Source of the DNA: Candidatus Aminicenantota bacterium
Lineage (GTDB): Bacteria; Acidobacteriota; Aminicenantia; S016-38
Length of the DNA stretch: 38,587 nucleotides
Reading direction: 5' to 3'
Assembly: GCA_027025175.1 (NCBI GenBank)
Contig: JALVRF010000088.1
Span: forward strand, 1 to 38,587
The notes beneath the pieces are model-generated. The model saw nothing but the letters and a program-made list of their open reading frames with translations. It had not been told where the DNA came from and made no database searches. Position numbers and translations under genes: made by a program. Within the stretch, counting starts at the first letter, position 1; the number at the start of each line of letters is the position of its first letter. This document shows positions 17,591 to 27,032 of this stretch, in pieces.

Positions 17591-19060
17591 CTAATAATGA
17601 ACTTCGGGAAGGAAAATAAGGTCCCCGTTGGGGTATACCTCCACTCCCCTGAGCCCTTTCCTGTAAACAGCCATCGAGTCCGGATACCAGAGTGGGATGT
17701 AAACCACATCCTTAGCCACGATTTTCTGTATTTTTGAATAAATCTCTTTCCTCCTTTCAAAATCGTAGGTTCTTTCCCCTTCTTCAATGAGTCGGTCCAC
17801 CTCTGGATTGCTGTATCCACCTCTATTGGCCCCATTGGGCGGTGTGGACTTGGAGTGAAAAACGAAGCGGAAAATATCCGGGTCGGAGATTCCCACCCAC
17901 ATCATGAAGTAAAGTTGAAAATTTCCCTTGAGCACTCTGGAGTAAAAATAGGAAAATTCACCGCAGTTTATTTTAAGGGTAATGCCCACCCTTTCTAACT
18001 GGGATTTTAAAATCTGAGCAAACTGCCGGGAAAGCCTCCTGGAGGCACAACTGAACTCCAGGGTAAGGGCCTGGTGGCCGGTTTCCCTGAGGAGGTTAGC
18101 AGAAAGGGAAGGGTCGTAATGAAAGGCAAAAACCCCCTTCTCGTGCCATGAAAGGTAGGGAGGGATTATGGTGTTGGCCTCGGTGGCATATCCCCGAAGA
18201 AGGTTCTTTATTATTGCCCTCCGGTCTATGGCATATCCTATGGCAAGCCGTATCCTCCTGTCCTTAAGGTATTTATCCCTGAGGTTTATGCCTATATAGG
18301 CGAAATTTCCCCCCTGCCTTCTCTTTATCACCAGATTTTTCTTCCTTGAAAGTTCGTAGAGGGTATCCGGGGAGAACCCGTTTACCACCAGGTCCAGGTC
18401 CCCTCCAGTAATCTCAAGGGCTCTGGTTACCTCGTCGGGAATTATCCTTACCAGAATTCCCCTGTTTTTCGCCCCCCTCTGATAGGGATTTGGCTTCAGA
18501 AGAATTTCATCCCTTGAGATTTTACCCACGCAATAGGGCCCACTTCCCACAGGGTGAGCCGCAAAATTCCCCCCGGCCCCATGGGGAACTATTCCCAGGG
18601 TGGTGTTTATGAGAAAGGAGGAATAGGGCTTTTTCAATCTGAAAATAACCTCCTGTCCCTTAGCAAAAACATCTTCAATCATCCACAGGGAGCCCCTTCT
18701 TATGCTTCTTATTTTGCCCTTAAGCAGGGACCGGTAGGTGTAGACCACATCCTTCGGGGTTATTTCCTTCCCGTTGCAGAACCTGAGATTCTTCTTTATT
18801 TTGAAAATGAAGGTTCTATCCCCCTGTCTGCGGTAGGATGAGGCAAGGTCCGGAACCAGATTTCCGTTCTTGGTTCTTTTAACCAGACCACGATACAGGA
18901 CCTGATGGAGCCTCTGGGAGACCTGGTCTGTCCCCACCCTGGGGTCCAGGCTGGATGGGAAGTTTTCCAGTGCTATTTTCACCAGGCCGGTATTGTTTTT
19001 TGGTCTGGAACAGGAGGGAAAGAATAATAAAAGAAAAAAGAAAAGGCTCGCTTTCCTCAC
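17591..19060 (-). CDS. Peptide/nickel-type ABC transporter solute-binding lipoprotein (SBP_bac_5 family)
   Basis: Lipoprotein signal FFFLLLFFPSC; RFCNGKEITPKDVVYTYRSLL, RRIRLAIGYAIDRRAIIKNLLRGYATEANTIIPP typical of DppA/OppA-like proteins. Confidence 0.92.
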   Translation of the reverse strand: MRKASLFFFLLLFFPSCSRPKNNTGLVKIALENFPSSLDPRVGTDQVSQRLHQVLYRGLVKRTKNGNLVPDLASSYRRQGDRTFIFKIKKNLRFCNGKEITPKDVVYTYRSLLKGKIRSIRRGSLWMIEDVFAKGQEVIFRLKKPYSSFLINTTLGIVPHGAGGNFAAHPVGSGPYCVGKISRDEILLKPNPYQRGAKNRGILVRIIPDEVTRALEITGGDLDLVVNGFSPDTLYELSRKKNLVIKRRQGGNFAYIGINLRDKYLKDRRIRLAIGYAIDRRAIIKNLLRGYATEANTIIPPYLSWHEKGVFAFHYDPSLSANLLRETGHQALTLEFSCASRRLSRQFAQILKSQLERVGITLKINCGEFSYFYSRVLKGNFQLYFMMWVGISDPDIFRFVFHSKSTPPNGANRGGYSNPEVDRLIEEGERTYDFERRKEIYSKIQKIVAKDVVYIPLWYPDSMAVYRKGLRGVEVYPNGDLIFLPEVHY

Positions 19061-21342
19061 TCTTCGGCGGTTATTTTGTGATAATAGTCCAGAACATGTA
19101 GGTGGTCTTCCTCACTGCAGAATTCCTTGGGCTCTGTGCCAGGTATAAAGGCCTCATTTATAGTGTGAAGGCAGAAGGGCATGGCCAGTTTCCCTGTATA
19201 GGAGTCAATTTTTACGAAGATTATGTTGGGGGGAACCTTGAAGTCCTCCACGGGTTTTCCCTCAAAATATTTCTTCATGAATTCCACCCATATGGGGGAG
19301 GCGGCCCTGGAGCCGGTCTCGTCCTTTCCTAAACTCTTTTTCACATCAAATCCCACCCATACCCCGGCGGTTATGGTAGGGGAGAACCCTATGAACCAGG
19401 CATCGGTATATTCGTCGGTGGTTCCAGTTTTCCCACCCACTGGCCTGTGGAGCACCCTGGCCCTCCAGCCAGTTCCCCTCTGGACCACTCCCTCCATAAT
19501 ATATGTCATCTGATATGCCACCTCAGGGGAGAGGACCACATGGACTTTTTTGTGGTGGGCTTCCAGAAGATTTCCGTAGCGGTCCTCTATTTTCCTTATA
19601 AAATAGGGCTCTATCCTCACCCCGGAATTAGGGAAAACGGTGAAGGCGGAGGTCATCTCCAGGAGGGAGACCTCAAAGGAGCCCAGGGCTATGGAAAGGT
19701 AAGGTTTCAATTCAGATGTTATTCCGAATTTCCTGGCGTATTCAATTACCTTCTGTGGGGTAAGGGCTGCAACCAGTTTGGCAGTTACCACATTCCTGCT
19801 TTCCTCCAGCCCCCTTCTCAGGGTAATCCACCCCTTATATACATGGTCGTAATTCTGGGGTTCCCATACTTCCCCGGTCCAGGGGTCCACGAAACTCACC
19901 GGCTCGTCTATTATTATGGAGGCCGGGGTCCAGCCGTTTTCTAAGGCAGCGGCGTAAATTATAGGCTTTATGGTGGAGCCCGTCTGTCTTTTGGCCTGAA
20001 TAGCCCGGTTGAATTCGCTCCTCTTGAAGGAATACCCCCCTACCATGCTCTTTATCTCACCGCTTCCCTGGTCAATGGCTATGAAGGCTCCTTCCACCAG
20101 GGGTTCCTGATCCAGGGATAATTTCAGACTATCCCCCTTGTTTTCTTCCACCTTAACCAGAATCACATCCCCTTTTTTAAAAAGCCTTCGCAGGGATGAG
20201 GCCCTGGTCCAGCGGGCGTCTTTTAGATAAAGGATTGCCGTGTATTTACCTATTTTCACCCTGGCTTTGTTTCTTTCCACTTCCAGAACCACAGCGGGAT
20301 AGGAACTTCCCTGTTCAATACCTTCCTTCCATTCTTCGGCCTGGAAGTCCTCAGGAGAAATCCCTTCCTTTAAAACATTCCTCCTGGGTCTTCTCCATCC
20401 CTGCCTTTTATCCAGGACCTTCAGACCATCCCTCAGGGCCTGCTCAGCCCACCCCTGCATTTTTACATTCATGGTGGTGTAAACCCTGAGGCCTCCCCTG
20501 TAAACCTTATCAGCCCCGTATTTTCTGGCGATGTATTTCCGTACCTCCTCTAAAAAATAGGCCCCTACAATCCTTGCCTCCCTCTTTTTTATATCCACCA
20601 CATCCAGGGATTTTTTCACCTCCTGCTCGTAAGTTTCCCGGGATATGTAACCTTCTTCGGCCATTTCCTTCAGAATGCGGTTTCTCCTTTTGAGCAACTT
20701 CTTTGGAGCCACATATGGGGATAATTTGGCAGGGGAAGAGGGCAGGGCTGCCAGCATGGCCGCCTGGTGGGGTTCCAGTTCCCAAACATGTTTGGCGAAA
20801 TAGAACCTGGAGGCCGCCTCCACACCGTATATGCCGTGGCCCAGGTATATGTTATTAAGGTAAAAAGTAAGGATCTGGTCCTTGGTGTATTTTCTCTCTA
20901 TCTGAATGGCGAGAAGCACTTCCTTAATTTTCCTCTTGAGGGTTTTCTTCCTGGTGAGAAAGAGCATTCTGGCCAGTTGCTGGGTTATGGTGCTGGCTCC
21001 CTGAACCGCCTTTCCCCGGGTTATGTCTACTATAATGGCTTTTATTATCCTTTTGGGTGAAAAACCGAAGTGGTGATAAAAACCCTTATCCTCGGCCACC
21101 ACGAAGGCTTTCTTCACCACATCGGGGATTTTCTCCGAAGGCACCACTATGCGCTTCTGCAGGGCGAACCCCCCGATTATGCTCCCGTCGTCGGCGAATA
21201 CCTGGGTGGTCTCCGCCAGTCTTGTCCTCTCCAGTTCCTCAATTTTGGGAAGGTTTCTGCTGTAACTTAGAAGGACGCCTGTGAGAACGCCCACAGCAAT
21301 TCCGGAAATTACTGCTATGGTGAGATTCTTCCAGTTCCGCAT
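19057..21342 (-). CDS. Penicillin-binding protein 1A (glycosyltransferase/transpeptidase)
   Basis: GT51: VVAEDKGFYHHFGFSPKRIIKAI...GASTITQQLARMLFL; transpeptidase SxxK RQTGSTIKPIIYAAAL and KTGTTDEYTDAWFIGF. Start set at 21342 (MRNWKNLTIAVISGIAVG, TM anchor); the 857-aa track ORF has a spurious N-terminal extension. Confidence 0.94.
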   Translation of the reverse strand: MRNWKNLTIAVISGIAVGVLTGVLLSYSRNLPKIEELERTRLAETTQVFADDGSIIGGFALQKRIVVPSEKIPDVVKKAFVVAEDKGFYHHFGFSPKRIIKAIIVDITRGKAVQGASTITQQLARMLFLTRKKTLKRKIKEVLLAIQIERKYTKDQILTFYLNNIYLGHGIYGVEAASRFYFAKHVWELEPHQAAMLAALPSSPAKLSPYVAPKKLLKRRNRILKEMAEEGYISRETYEQEVKKSLDVVDIKKREARIVGAYFLEEVRKYIARKYGADKVYRGGLRVYTTMNVKMQGWAEQALRDGLKVLDKRQGWRRPRRNVLKEGISPEDFQAEEWKEGIEQGSSYPAVVLEVERNKARVKIGKYTAILYLKDARWTRASSLRRLFKKGDVILVKVEENKGDSLKLSLDQEPLVEGAFIAIDQGSGEIKSMVGGYSFKRSEFNRAIQAKRQTGSTIKPIIYAAALENGWTPASIIIDEPVSFVDPWTGEVWEPQNYDHVYKGWITLRRGLEESRNVVTAKLVAALTPQKVIEYARKFGITSELKPYLSIALGSFEVSLLEMTSAFTVFPNSGVRIEPYFIRKIEDRYGNLLEAHHKKVHVVLSPEVAYQMTYIMEGVVQRGTGWRARVLHRPVGGKTGTTDEYTDAWFIGFSPTITAGVWVGFDVKKSLGKDETGSRAASPIWVEFMKKYFEGKPVEDFKVPPNIIFVKIDSYTGKLAMPFCLHTINEAFIPGTEPKEFCSEEDHLHVLDYYHKITAEE

Positions 21343-21366
21343 GGGGAATATTCTACCACAACCCTG

Positions 21367-21395
21367 TTGACAAGGGAGGAAAATGCTTTTATATT
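21367..21395 (+). promoter_or_regulatory. Promoter of the TPR-lipoprotein/serS transcript: TTGACA-N17-TATATT
   Basis: TTGACA 21367-21372, 17-nt spacer, TATATT 21390-21395; SD aaggagg follows before ATG 21425. Confidence 0.75.
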
Positions 21396-21424
21396 TAGAA
21401 TTGACAACCCAAGGAGGTAAGACT

Positions 21425-23143
21425 ATGAAAAAAAGGCTGACTCTGATTTTGGTTTTCGGAATTATCCTTCTATTTGCACTGCCCGGATGCCAGGAATTGA
21501 AATGGAAGGACCATTTTAAAAGGGCCAACCAGTATTTTATGCAGAAGAAGTTTAAGAAGGCTGCCATAGAATATGAGAAAGCACTGAAGTATAATCCAGA
21601 ACTCCTTCCGGCCCACTTCTTCCTGGCCACCTCCTATCAGAGCCTTTACCGTCAGGCCCTTGACAACGAGGCCTTCAGGCAGAGAGCAGAAAAATCGGTA
21701 ATAGCCCTGGCGGTTAAAAAGGGTCTGGATCCTGAGTTTGCAAAATTCCTTGCTAAACTGGACACCGAGGATAAACTTCGTGCTGCCTATTACCTCCTTA
21801 AGGAGGAATGGTATGTTACCCCGGCAGAAAAGAAATTGGATATAAGCACCGATTCCACTTACAAAACGGATATTTATATAATAGGCAAAAAACTATCACC
21901 GGCTGAACTTGTAAATTATTATGACCAGAAATTCCAGGAAATGCTTCCTCAGTTAAAGAAGGAATTTGAGGAATACAGGAAAAAAATGGAAGAGGAAGCA
22001 AAGAAGAAGGCTGAGGAAGAAGCCAAAAAAGCCAGAAAAGCCCGCAGGAAAAAAGTCAGTGTTAAGAAAACCAAAAAATCCAAGGAGGAAAAAAAGACTG
22101 AGGAGACAAAGAAGGAAGAAACCCCTCAGGAGGTTAAGAGGGAGGATGTGGGTTTTGCCATAAAATACATTGAGAACAGGCTCAGAATCCTCGGCGCCAT
22201 TAAGCACTACACCTATTATATGAACCATGTTCAGGACGAAAAGGAAAAGAAAAAAGCCATTCAGGCCCTGGCAGAACTTTACGACAGGATAGGGGATTTC
22301 GCTAATGCTGAGAAATACTATCTGGAGTTCTTCGGCGAGAACCCCACAAATCCCCAGTACTACTACATCCTTGCCGAGTTTTACAATAAATACGGCAAAT
22401 ACGACAAGGCCGAGGAATATTACAAGAAGAGAATAGAACTGGATCCCACGGACCCCGAAGGTTACCTCTACCTGGCCAATTTTTACTCCAACCAGGTGGG
22501 AAAACTTCCCAAAGAGAGCAGGAAGGAAATCTTCGTCAAGGCCATTGAACTTATGGACAAGGCCATTAAAGCCCACGAAAAAAGACTTGAACTTATACCT
22601 GAACCCAGGATTGTGGATGGCAAGAAAATAGCAGAGGTTTCCCTTGAGAAACTTCCGGAGGGGATTCAGTTTCCCGAGGAGATTTCGGACAAGATAGAAT
22701 ACGATGCTCAGAACAAAGTTCTCAGGTTTAAAGGAACCATGACCGATAGCGAGAGGGACCAGTTACTCAAACTCTCTGACGATCCCGCATGGCAGAAGGC
22801 AGTTAAACTCCTTTACCTCAGTTCCAATAAGGAAAAGGCCTATTATTACTTAGGGTTTGCTTGTTGGTCCAAGAGTTATAGGATAAGCAGGGTAATGACC
22901 CTCAAAGACAGAGTTTCCACCCTGAAGAAGGGGCTCAAAGCCCTGAACAGGGCCCTGGAGTTGAATCCGGATTACGCGGAGGCTCATGTTTACAAAAACC
23001 TTATATACAGGGAATTCGCCAAGGCCTATCCTGCAAAGAAAAAGTACTACCTGAAACTGGCCAAGAAGGAAATGGAAATGTACAAAAAGATAATGGAGAG
23101 GAAAGCAGCCAAGAAGAAAGCCCTGGAAAGCCTTGGCTCCTGA
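21425..23143 (+). CDS. TPR-repeat lipoprotein with a Lys/Glu-rich segment
   Basis: [22 protein letters not shown] lipobox; TPR-like repeats ([65 protein letters not shown]). Start at 21425 with SD. Confidence 0.88.
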   Translation: MKKRLTLILVFGIILLFALPGCQELKWKDHFKRANQYFMQKKFKKAAIEYEKALKYNPELLPAHFFLATSYQSLYRQALDNEAFRQRAEKSVIALAVKKGLDPEFAKFLAKLDTEDKLRAAYYLLKEEWYVTPAEKKLDISTDSTYKTDIYIIGKKLSPAELVNYYDQKFQEMLPQLKKEFEEYRKKMEEEAKKKAEEEAKKARKARRKKVSVKKTKKSKEEKKTEETKKEETPQEVKREDVGFAIKYIENRLRILGAIKHYTYYMNHVQDEKEKKKAIQALAELYDRIGDFANAEKYYLEFFGENPTNPQYYYILAEFYNKYGKYDKAEEYYKKRIELDPTDPEGYLYLANFYSNQVGKLPKESRKEIFVKAIELMDKAIKAHEKRLELIPEPRIVDGKKIAEVSLEKLPEGIQFPEEISDKIEYDAQNKVLRFKGTMTDSERDQLLKLSDDPAWQKAVKLLYLSSNKEKAYYYLGFACWSKSYRISRVMTLKDRVSTLKKGLKALNRALELNPDYAEAHVYKNLIYREFAKAYPAKKKYYLKLAKKEMEMYKKIMERKAAKKKALESLGS

Positions 23144-23148
23144 ACTAC

Positions 23149-24423
23149 ATGATAGATAGGGAACTGTTAAGGAATAATCCTGAGTTTGTAAGAAAGAAAC
23201 TGGAAGAAAGGGGGTACGAAATTGACCTTACCCCCTTTCTTCAACTTGATAGAAGAAGACGGGAAATCATAAAGGAACTGAACGATTTGAGGAGGGAGAG
23301 GAAGGAGCGTTCCCGTCAATACGGCAGTTTAAAAGCCAGGGGGATTGAGGATGAGGGTCTCAGGGAGGAGACCAGGAAATTAGGGGACAGGATTAAGAGC
23401 CTGGAGGAAGAACTCAGGGAAACTGAAGGGAAATTGCACGAATTCCTCCTTACCATTCCCAACATTCCCCATTCCTCGGTCCCCGTAGGGGAGGACGAGA
23501 GGGACAATGTGGAGGTTCGCCGCTGGGGAAAGCCCGGGGATTTTGATTTCTCTCCCCTCCCTCACTGGGAACTGGGAACTCGTCTGGGACTCTTTGACTT
23601 CAGGAGGGCTGCGAAAATTGCAGGCGCCCGTTTCGCCATGAGTTACGGGCCCCTGGCAGCCATGGAAAGGGCCCTTATTGCCTTCATGATTGACCTTCAC
23701 ACCTCCAGGGGTTACAGGGAAGTTCTCCCCCCCTTCATAGCCCACAGGGATTCGTTAATTGGCACCGGAAACCTTCCTAAATTTGAGCAGGAACTTTTTA
23801 AAATTGAGGGAAGACCGTGGTACCTCATTCCCACCGCTGAGGTCCCCCTGACCAATATATACAGGGACGAAATCCTGAGGGAGGAGGACCTGCCCATAAA
23901 ACTGGTCTCATATACCCCATGTTTCAGGGCTGAGGCAGGGGCAGCAGGCCGGGATACCAAGGGACTTATCAGGCTTCATCAGTTTAACAAAGTGGAACTT
24001 ATGATTTACTCAAAACCCGAAGATTCTTACGATATCCTTGAATCCCTTACCCGGGATGCTGAGGAGGTTTTAAAAAGACTTGGACTTCCATACAGGGTGG
24101 TGGCCCTTTGCACCGGAGATCTGGGGTTTTCCTCGGCCAAGACCTATGACATAGAGGTGTGGATGCCCAGTTATGGGAAATATGTGGAGATTTCCTCATG
24201 TTCTAATTTTGAGGCCTTCCAGGCCAGAAGGGCAAACCTTAAATTCAGGAGGAAAAACTCCAAAAAAACCGAATTTCTTCATACCCTGAACGGTTCCGGT
24301 CTGGCTGTGGGGAGGACCGTTGCAGCCATAATGGAAAATTACCAAAATCCCGACGGAACAATAACGATTCCTGAGGTTCTGAGGCCTTACATGGGGGGGG
24401 TGGAGGTAATAGGAAGGGAATGA
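23149..24423 (+). CDS. serS: Seryl-tRNA synthetase
   Basis: [25 protein letters not shown]-terminal coiled coil; class II motifs including [28 protein letters not shown] and [36 protein letters not shown]. Confidence 0.97.
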   Translation: MIDRELLRNNPEFVRKKLEERGYEIDLTPFLQLDRRRREIIKELNDLRRERKERSRQYGSLKARGIEDEGLREETRKLGDRIKSLEEELRETEGKLHEFLLTIPNIPHSSVPVGEDERDNVEVRRWGKPGDFDFSPLPHWELGTRLGLFDFRRAAKIAGARFAMSYGPLAAMERALIAFMIDLHTSRGYREVLPPFIAHRDSLIGTGNLPKFEQELFKIEGRPWYLIPTAEVPLTNIYRDEILREEDLPIKLVSYTPCFRAEAGAAGRDTKGLIRLHQFNKVELMIYSKPEDSYDILESLTRDAEEVLKRLGLPYRVVALCTGDLGFSSAKTYDIEVWMPSYGKYVEISSCSNFEAFQARRANLKFRRKNSKKTEFLHTLNGSGLAVGRTVAAIMENYQNPDGTITIPEVLRPYMGGVEVIGRE

Positions 24424-24438
24424 TAAAATATTCGTGAA

Positions 24439-24527
24439 GGAGGGATGGCCGAGTGGTTTAAGGCGGCGGTCTTGAAAACCGCTTCCCGGCGGGAGCCGGG
24501 ACGGGGGTTCGAATCCCTCTCCCTCCG
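24439..24527 (+). tRNA. tRNA-Ser (anticodon TGA)
   Basis: ggaggga/tccctcc acceptor, anticodon loop ctTGAaa, long variable arm cccggcgggagccggg, G73 discriminator. CCA not encoded. Confidence 0.95.
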
Positions 24528-24548
24528 TTGGTTTTTTATTTTAAGAGA

Positions 24549-25901
24549 ATGAAGATAGAAAATATAGCCTTTTTCCTGAGAAAATTTCTGACTACCTCCA
24601 GGACGGGCAGATTGATTGTGGATAAAGACCACATAAGAAGAGAGCATTATTTTTTCAATTCACGGCTCATATATTCTGTCTCCAGCGCCCCGGACGAGAA
24701 GTTCGGGAATTTTGTCAGGAATTTTGGAATCCACCTTCAGGATGACATAGAGAGACTCATTCGTTCCGAGTATCAATCAAGAATAGGGAAAAGACTTGTG
24801 GAACTCGGTTTTATAGACGAAAAACTTCTTAATAAAATCCTTGTTTATCAGACCAAGGAAATCTTTATATCTTCGGTGAAACTTTTCCATGTGGAATACA
24901 AATGGGATGAAAACCGGGAAAACCCCAATAAGGCCTTCAGCGCTGACCTTCCCCTTTTTCCACTTCTGATTGAGGGTTTGAGAAGAATTGAAGATGTGGG
25001 GAAAATAAAGTACATACTCAACGGAGAACTTGAGGTATCTACTACCTATCCAGCGGAATTTGAAAAATACCTTAGCGAGAAAGAACTCAGGACTTTGAGG
25101 ATTCTCCAGGCAGGCACTCAGCCCAGGCCCTCTGACCTCAATCTGACCGAGGACAAATTTCTCAGGGTTCTTTTTACCCTTTACGCCCTGGGCATGGTAA
25201 AAACACAGAATGTGGAGGACCTTCTGGACGAACTCAGAAGATATTACAGCCTTGTGGAAACCGCCGATTACTGGGAGATTTTAGGGGTTAGTAAAAGGGC
25301 CACCACCGATGAGATAAAAAAGGCTTATTTCTCCCTTTCCAAGAAATTCCATCCTGACCGTTTTCCCAAGGAAAACCGCCAGGCCCAGGAAATGGCCTCC
25401 AGAATATTTCAGGCCATAAATTCCGCCTATGAAACCCTTTCTGATCCGAAGAAAAGGGAAGAATACAGAAAAACCCTGGTTCAGGAAAAGCCCTCAAAGG
25501 AAAGGGAACTGATAACACCGGAGGAGAGGTTCAAAGAGGGTAAAATAATGTTTAACAGGAAAAAATACAAGGAGGCAGCCTACCTGTTTGACCTGGCGCA
25601 TAGACTGGACCCCGATAATGCTACCTATCTTTACTGGAGAGGAGTTGCTCTTTCCAGGATTATAGGAAGCGAGAAGGAAGCGGAGGAGGTTCTTCTTGAA
25701 TTCGCCCAGCGCCAGCCCTGGGACCCCAAACCCTTCCTTATCCTTGGGAAAATGTATGCGGAAAGGGGGTTGAAAACCAAAGCCCTGGGTTTCATAAACA
25801 GGGCCCTTGCCCTTGATCCTGAGCATCCTACCGCCCTGAAGTTGAAAAATCTTCTTGAAGGTAGCAAAAAGAAGGGTATATTTGACTTCTTCAAGAAATA
25901 A
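24549..25901 (+). CDS. DUF4388-like N-terminus + DnaJ J-domain + TPR protein
   Basis: J domain DYWEILGVSKRATTDEIKKAYFSLSKKFHPDRFPKEN with HPD; C-terminal TPRs; N-terminal FLRKFLTTSRTGRLIVDKDHIRREHYFFNSRLIYS resembles DUF4388. Start set at 24549. Confidence 0.85.
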   Translation: MKIENIAFFLRKFLTTSRTGRLIVDKDHIRREHYFFNSRLIYSVSSAPDEKFGNFVRNFGIHLQDDIERLIRSEYQSRIGKRLVELGFIDEKLLNKILVYQTKEIFISSVKLFHVEYKWDENRENPNKAFSADLPLFPLLIEGLRRIEDVGKIKYILNGELEVSTTYPAEFEKYLSEKELRTLRILQAGTQPRPSDLNLTEDKFLRVLFTLYALGMVKTQNVEDLLDELRRYYSLVETADYWEILGVSKRATTDEIKKAYFSLSKKFHPDRFPKENRQAQEMASRIFQAINSAYETLSDPKKREEYRKTLVQEKPSKERELITPEERFKEGKIMFNRKKYKEAAYLFDLAHRLDPDNATYLYWRGVALSRIIGSEKEAEEVLLEFAQRQPWDPKPFLILGKMYAERGLKTKALGFINRALALDPEHPTALKLKNLLEGSKKKGIFDFFKK

Positions 25902-26969
25902 TCACTGATCTCCGAAACTAATTCCCACAGCCCTGGCAACCTTAACAAGTTCATTGTCCGGTGTTACCCTTCTCGGATTGTCCACAGCCTCCTTTAGGGA
26001 CACCAGTTTTATTTCTTGTCCCTTTAATGCCACCAATTTTTCGTTTTCCCCCCTGGCTGCTGCCTCCACGGCAGCGTAGCCGAACCTGGTGGCGAGTATA
26101 CGGTCAAAGGCCGTGGGAGAACCTCCTCTCTGGAGATGGCCCAATATAGTATATCTCGCCTCAAGGCCTACCAGTTTTTGCAGACCTTCTGCCACCACCC
26201 TTCCCACTCCTCCCAGTCTCATGGGCTGGGTTGGATCGTCAACCTTCATCATGTATACCTTTTTACCCTCTATCTTCGCCCCCTCCGCAACCACTACTAT
26301 GCTGAAGCGCTTTCCCATCCTTTCCCTTTTTTCGATGGCCTTGGCGGCGTTCTCCAGGGTGAAACTAATCTCAGGTATGAGGATTATATCCGCACCTCCC
26401 GCCAGGCCCGCATGAAGGGCTATCCATCCTGCATCCCTACCCATAACCTCAAGAACCATTATCCTGTGGTGGCTTTCTGCTGTGGTGTGGAGTCTGTCCA
26501 CCGCCTCTGTGGCCACGGCCCTGGCCGTGTCAAAACCGAAGGTCTGGTCCGTTCCCCCCAGATCGTTATCTATGGTTTTGGGTACTCCTATAACCTTAAC
26601 TCCCTTCCTCGCGAGGCCCATGGCTATGGCCTGGGTTCCGTCACCTCCCACGGTTATAAGGAAATCAATTCCGTGTCTGGAAAGATTTTCCAGCACTTTA
26701 TCCGACACGTCCTTTATCCCTTCTGGTGTTTTATACTTAAAGGGATTGTCCCTGTTTGAAGTGCCGAGAATGGTCCCTCCCCTGGGAAGTATACCGCTAA
26801 CATCTTCCAGGGTGAGGGTTTTGGCCATATCTTCCACGGTTCCCTTGAACCCGTCCAGAAAACCCACCACTTCAAACCCATATTGAAAGACTGCGGTCTT
26901 GACCACAGCCCTTATAACCGCGTTTAATCCCGGACAATCTCCTCCTCCGGTAAGAATTCCCAGTCTCAT
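25902..26969 (-). CDS. pfkA: ATP/PPi-dependent 6-phosphofructokinase
   Basis: MRLGILTGGGDCPGLNAVIRAVV, TVGGDGTQAIAMGLA, PKTIDNDLGGTDQTFGFDTA, EVMGRDAGWIALHAGLA, ILGHLQRGGSPTAFDR motifs. Confidence 0.95.
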   Translation of the reverse strand: MRLGILTGGGDCPGLNAVIRAVVKTAVFQYGFEVVGFLDGFKGTVEDMAKTLTLEDVSGILPRGGTILGTSNRDNPFKYKTPEGIKDVSDKVLENLSRHGIDFLITVGGDGTQAIAMGLARKGVKVIGVPKTIDNDLGGTDQTFGFDTARAVATEAVDRLHTTAESHHRIMVLEVMGRDAGWIALHAGLAGGADIILIPEISFTLENAAKAIEKRERMGKRFSIVVVAEGAKIEGKKVYMMKVDDPTQPMRLGGVGRVVAEGLQKLVGLEARYTILGHLQRGGSPTAFDRILATRFGYAAVEAAARGENEKLVALKGQEIKLVSLKEAVDNPRRVTPDNELVKVARAVGISFGDQ

Positions 26970-27032
26970 TTTTACCTCCATCTTCTATGTAGTAGAATTT
27001 TACTCCAAAAGAGTTTTAAAAAGGAGGTCATC

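Noticed and set aside
21343-21630. N-terminal extension of the 857-aa PBP1A ORF
   Set aside because: Runs through the divergent promoter and the start of the TPR lipoprotein; MRNWKN...TM anchor at 21342 is the normal PBP1A start.
21953-22576. 207-aa hydrophobic minus-strand ORF
   Set aside because: Antisense shadow of the Lys/Glu-rich and TPR coding region; Phe/Leu/Val-rich composition is the complement of AAG/GAA/AAA codons.
26136-26759. 207-aa plus-strand ORF
   Set aside because: Antisense to pfkA, whose full set of conserved motifs is on the other strand.
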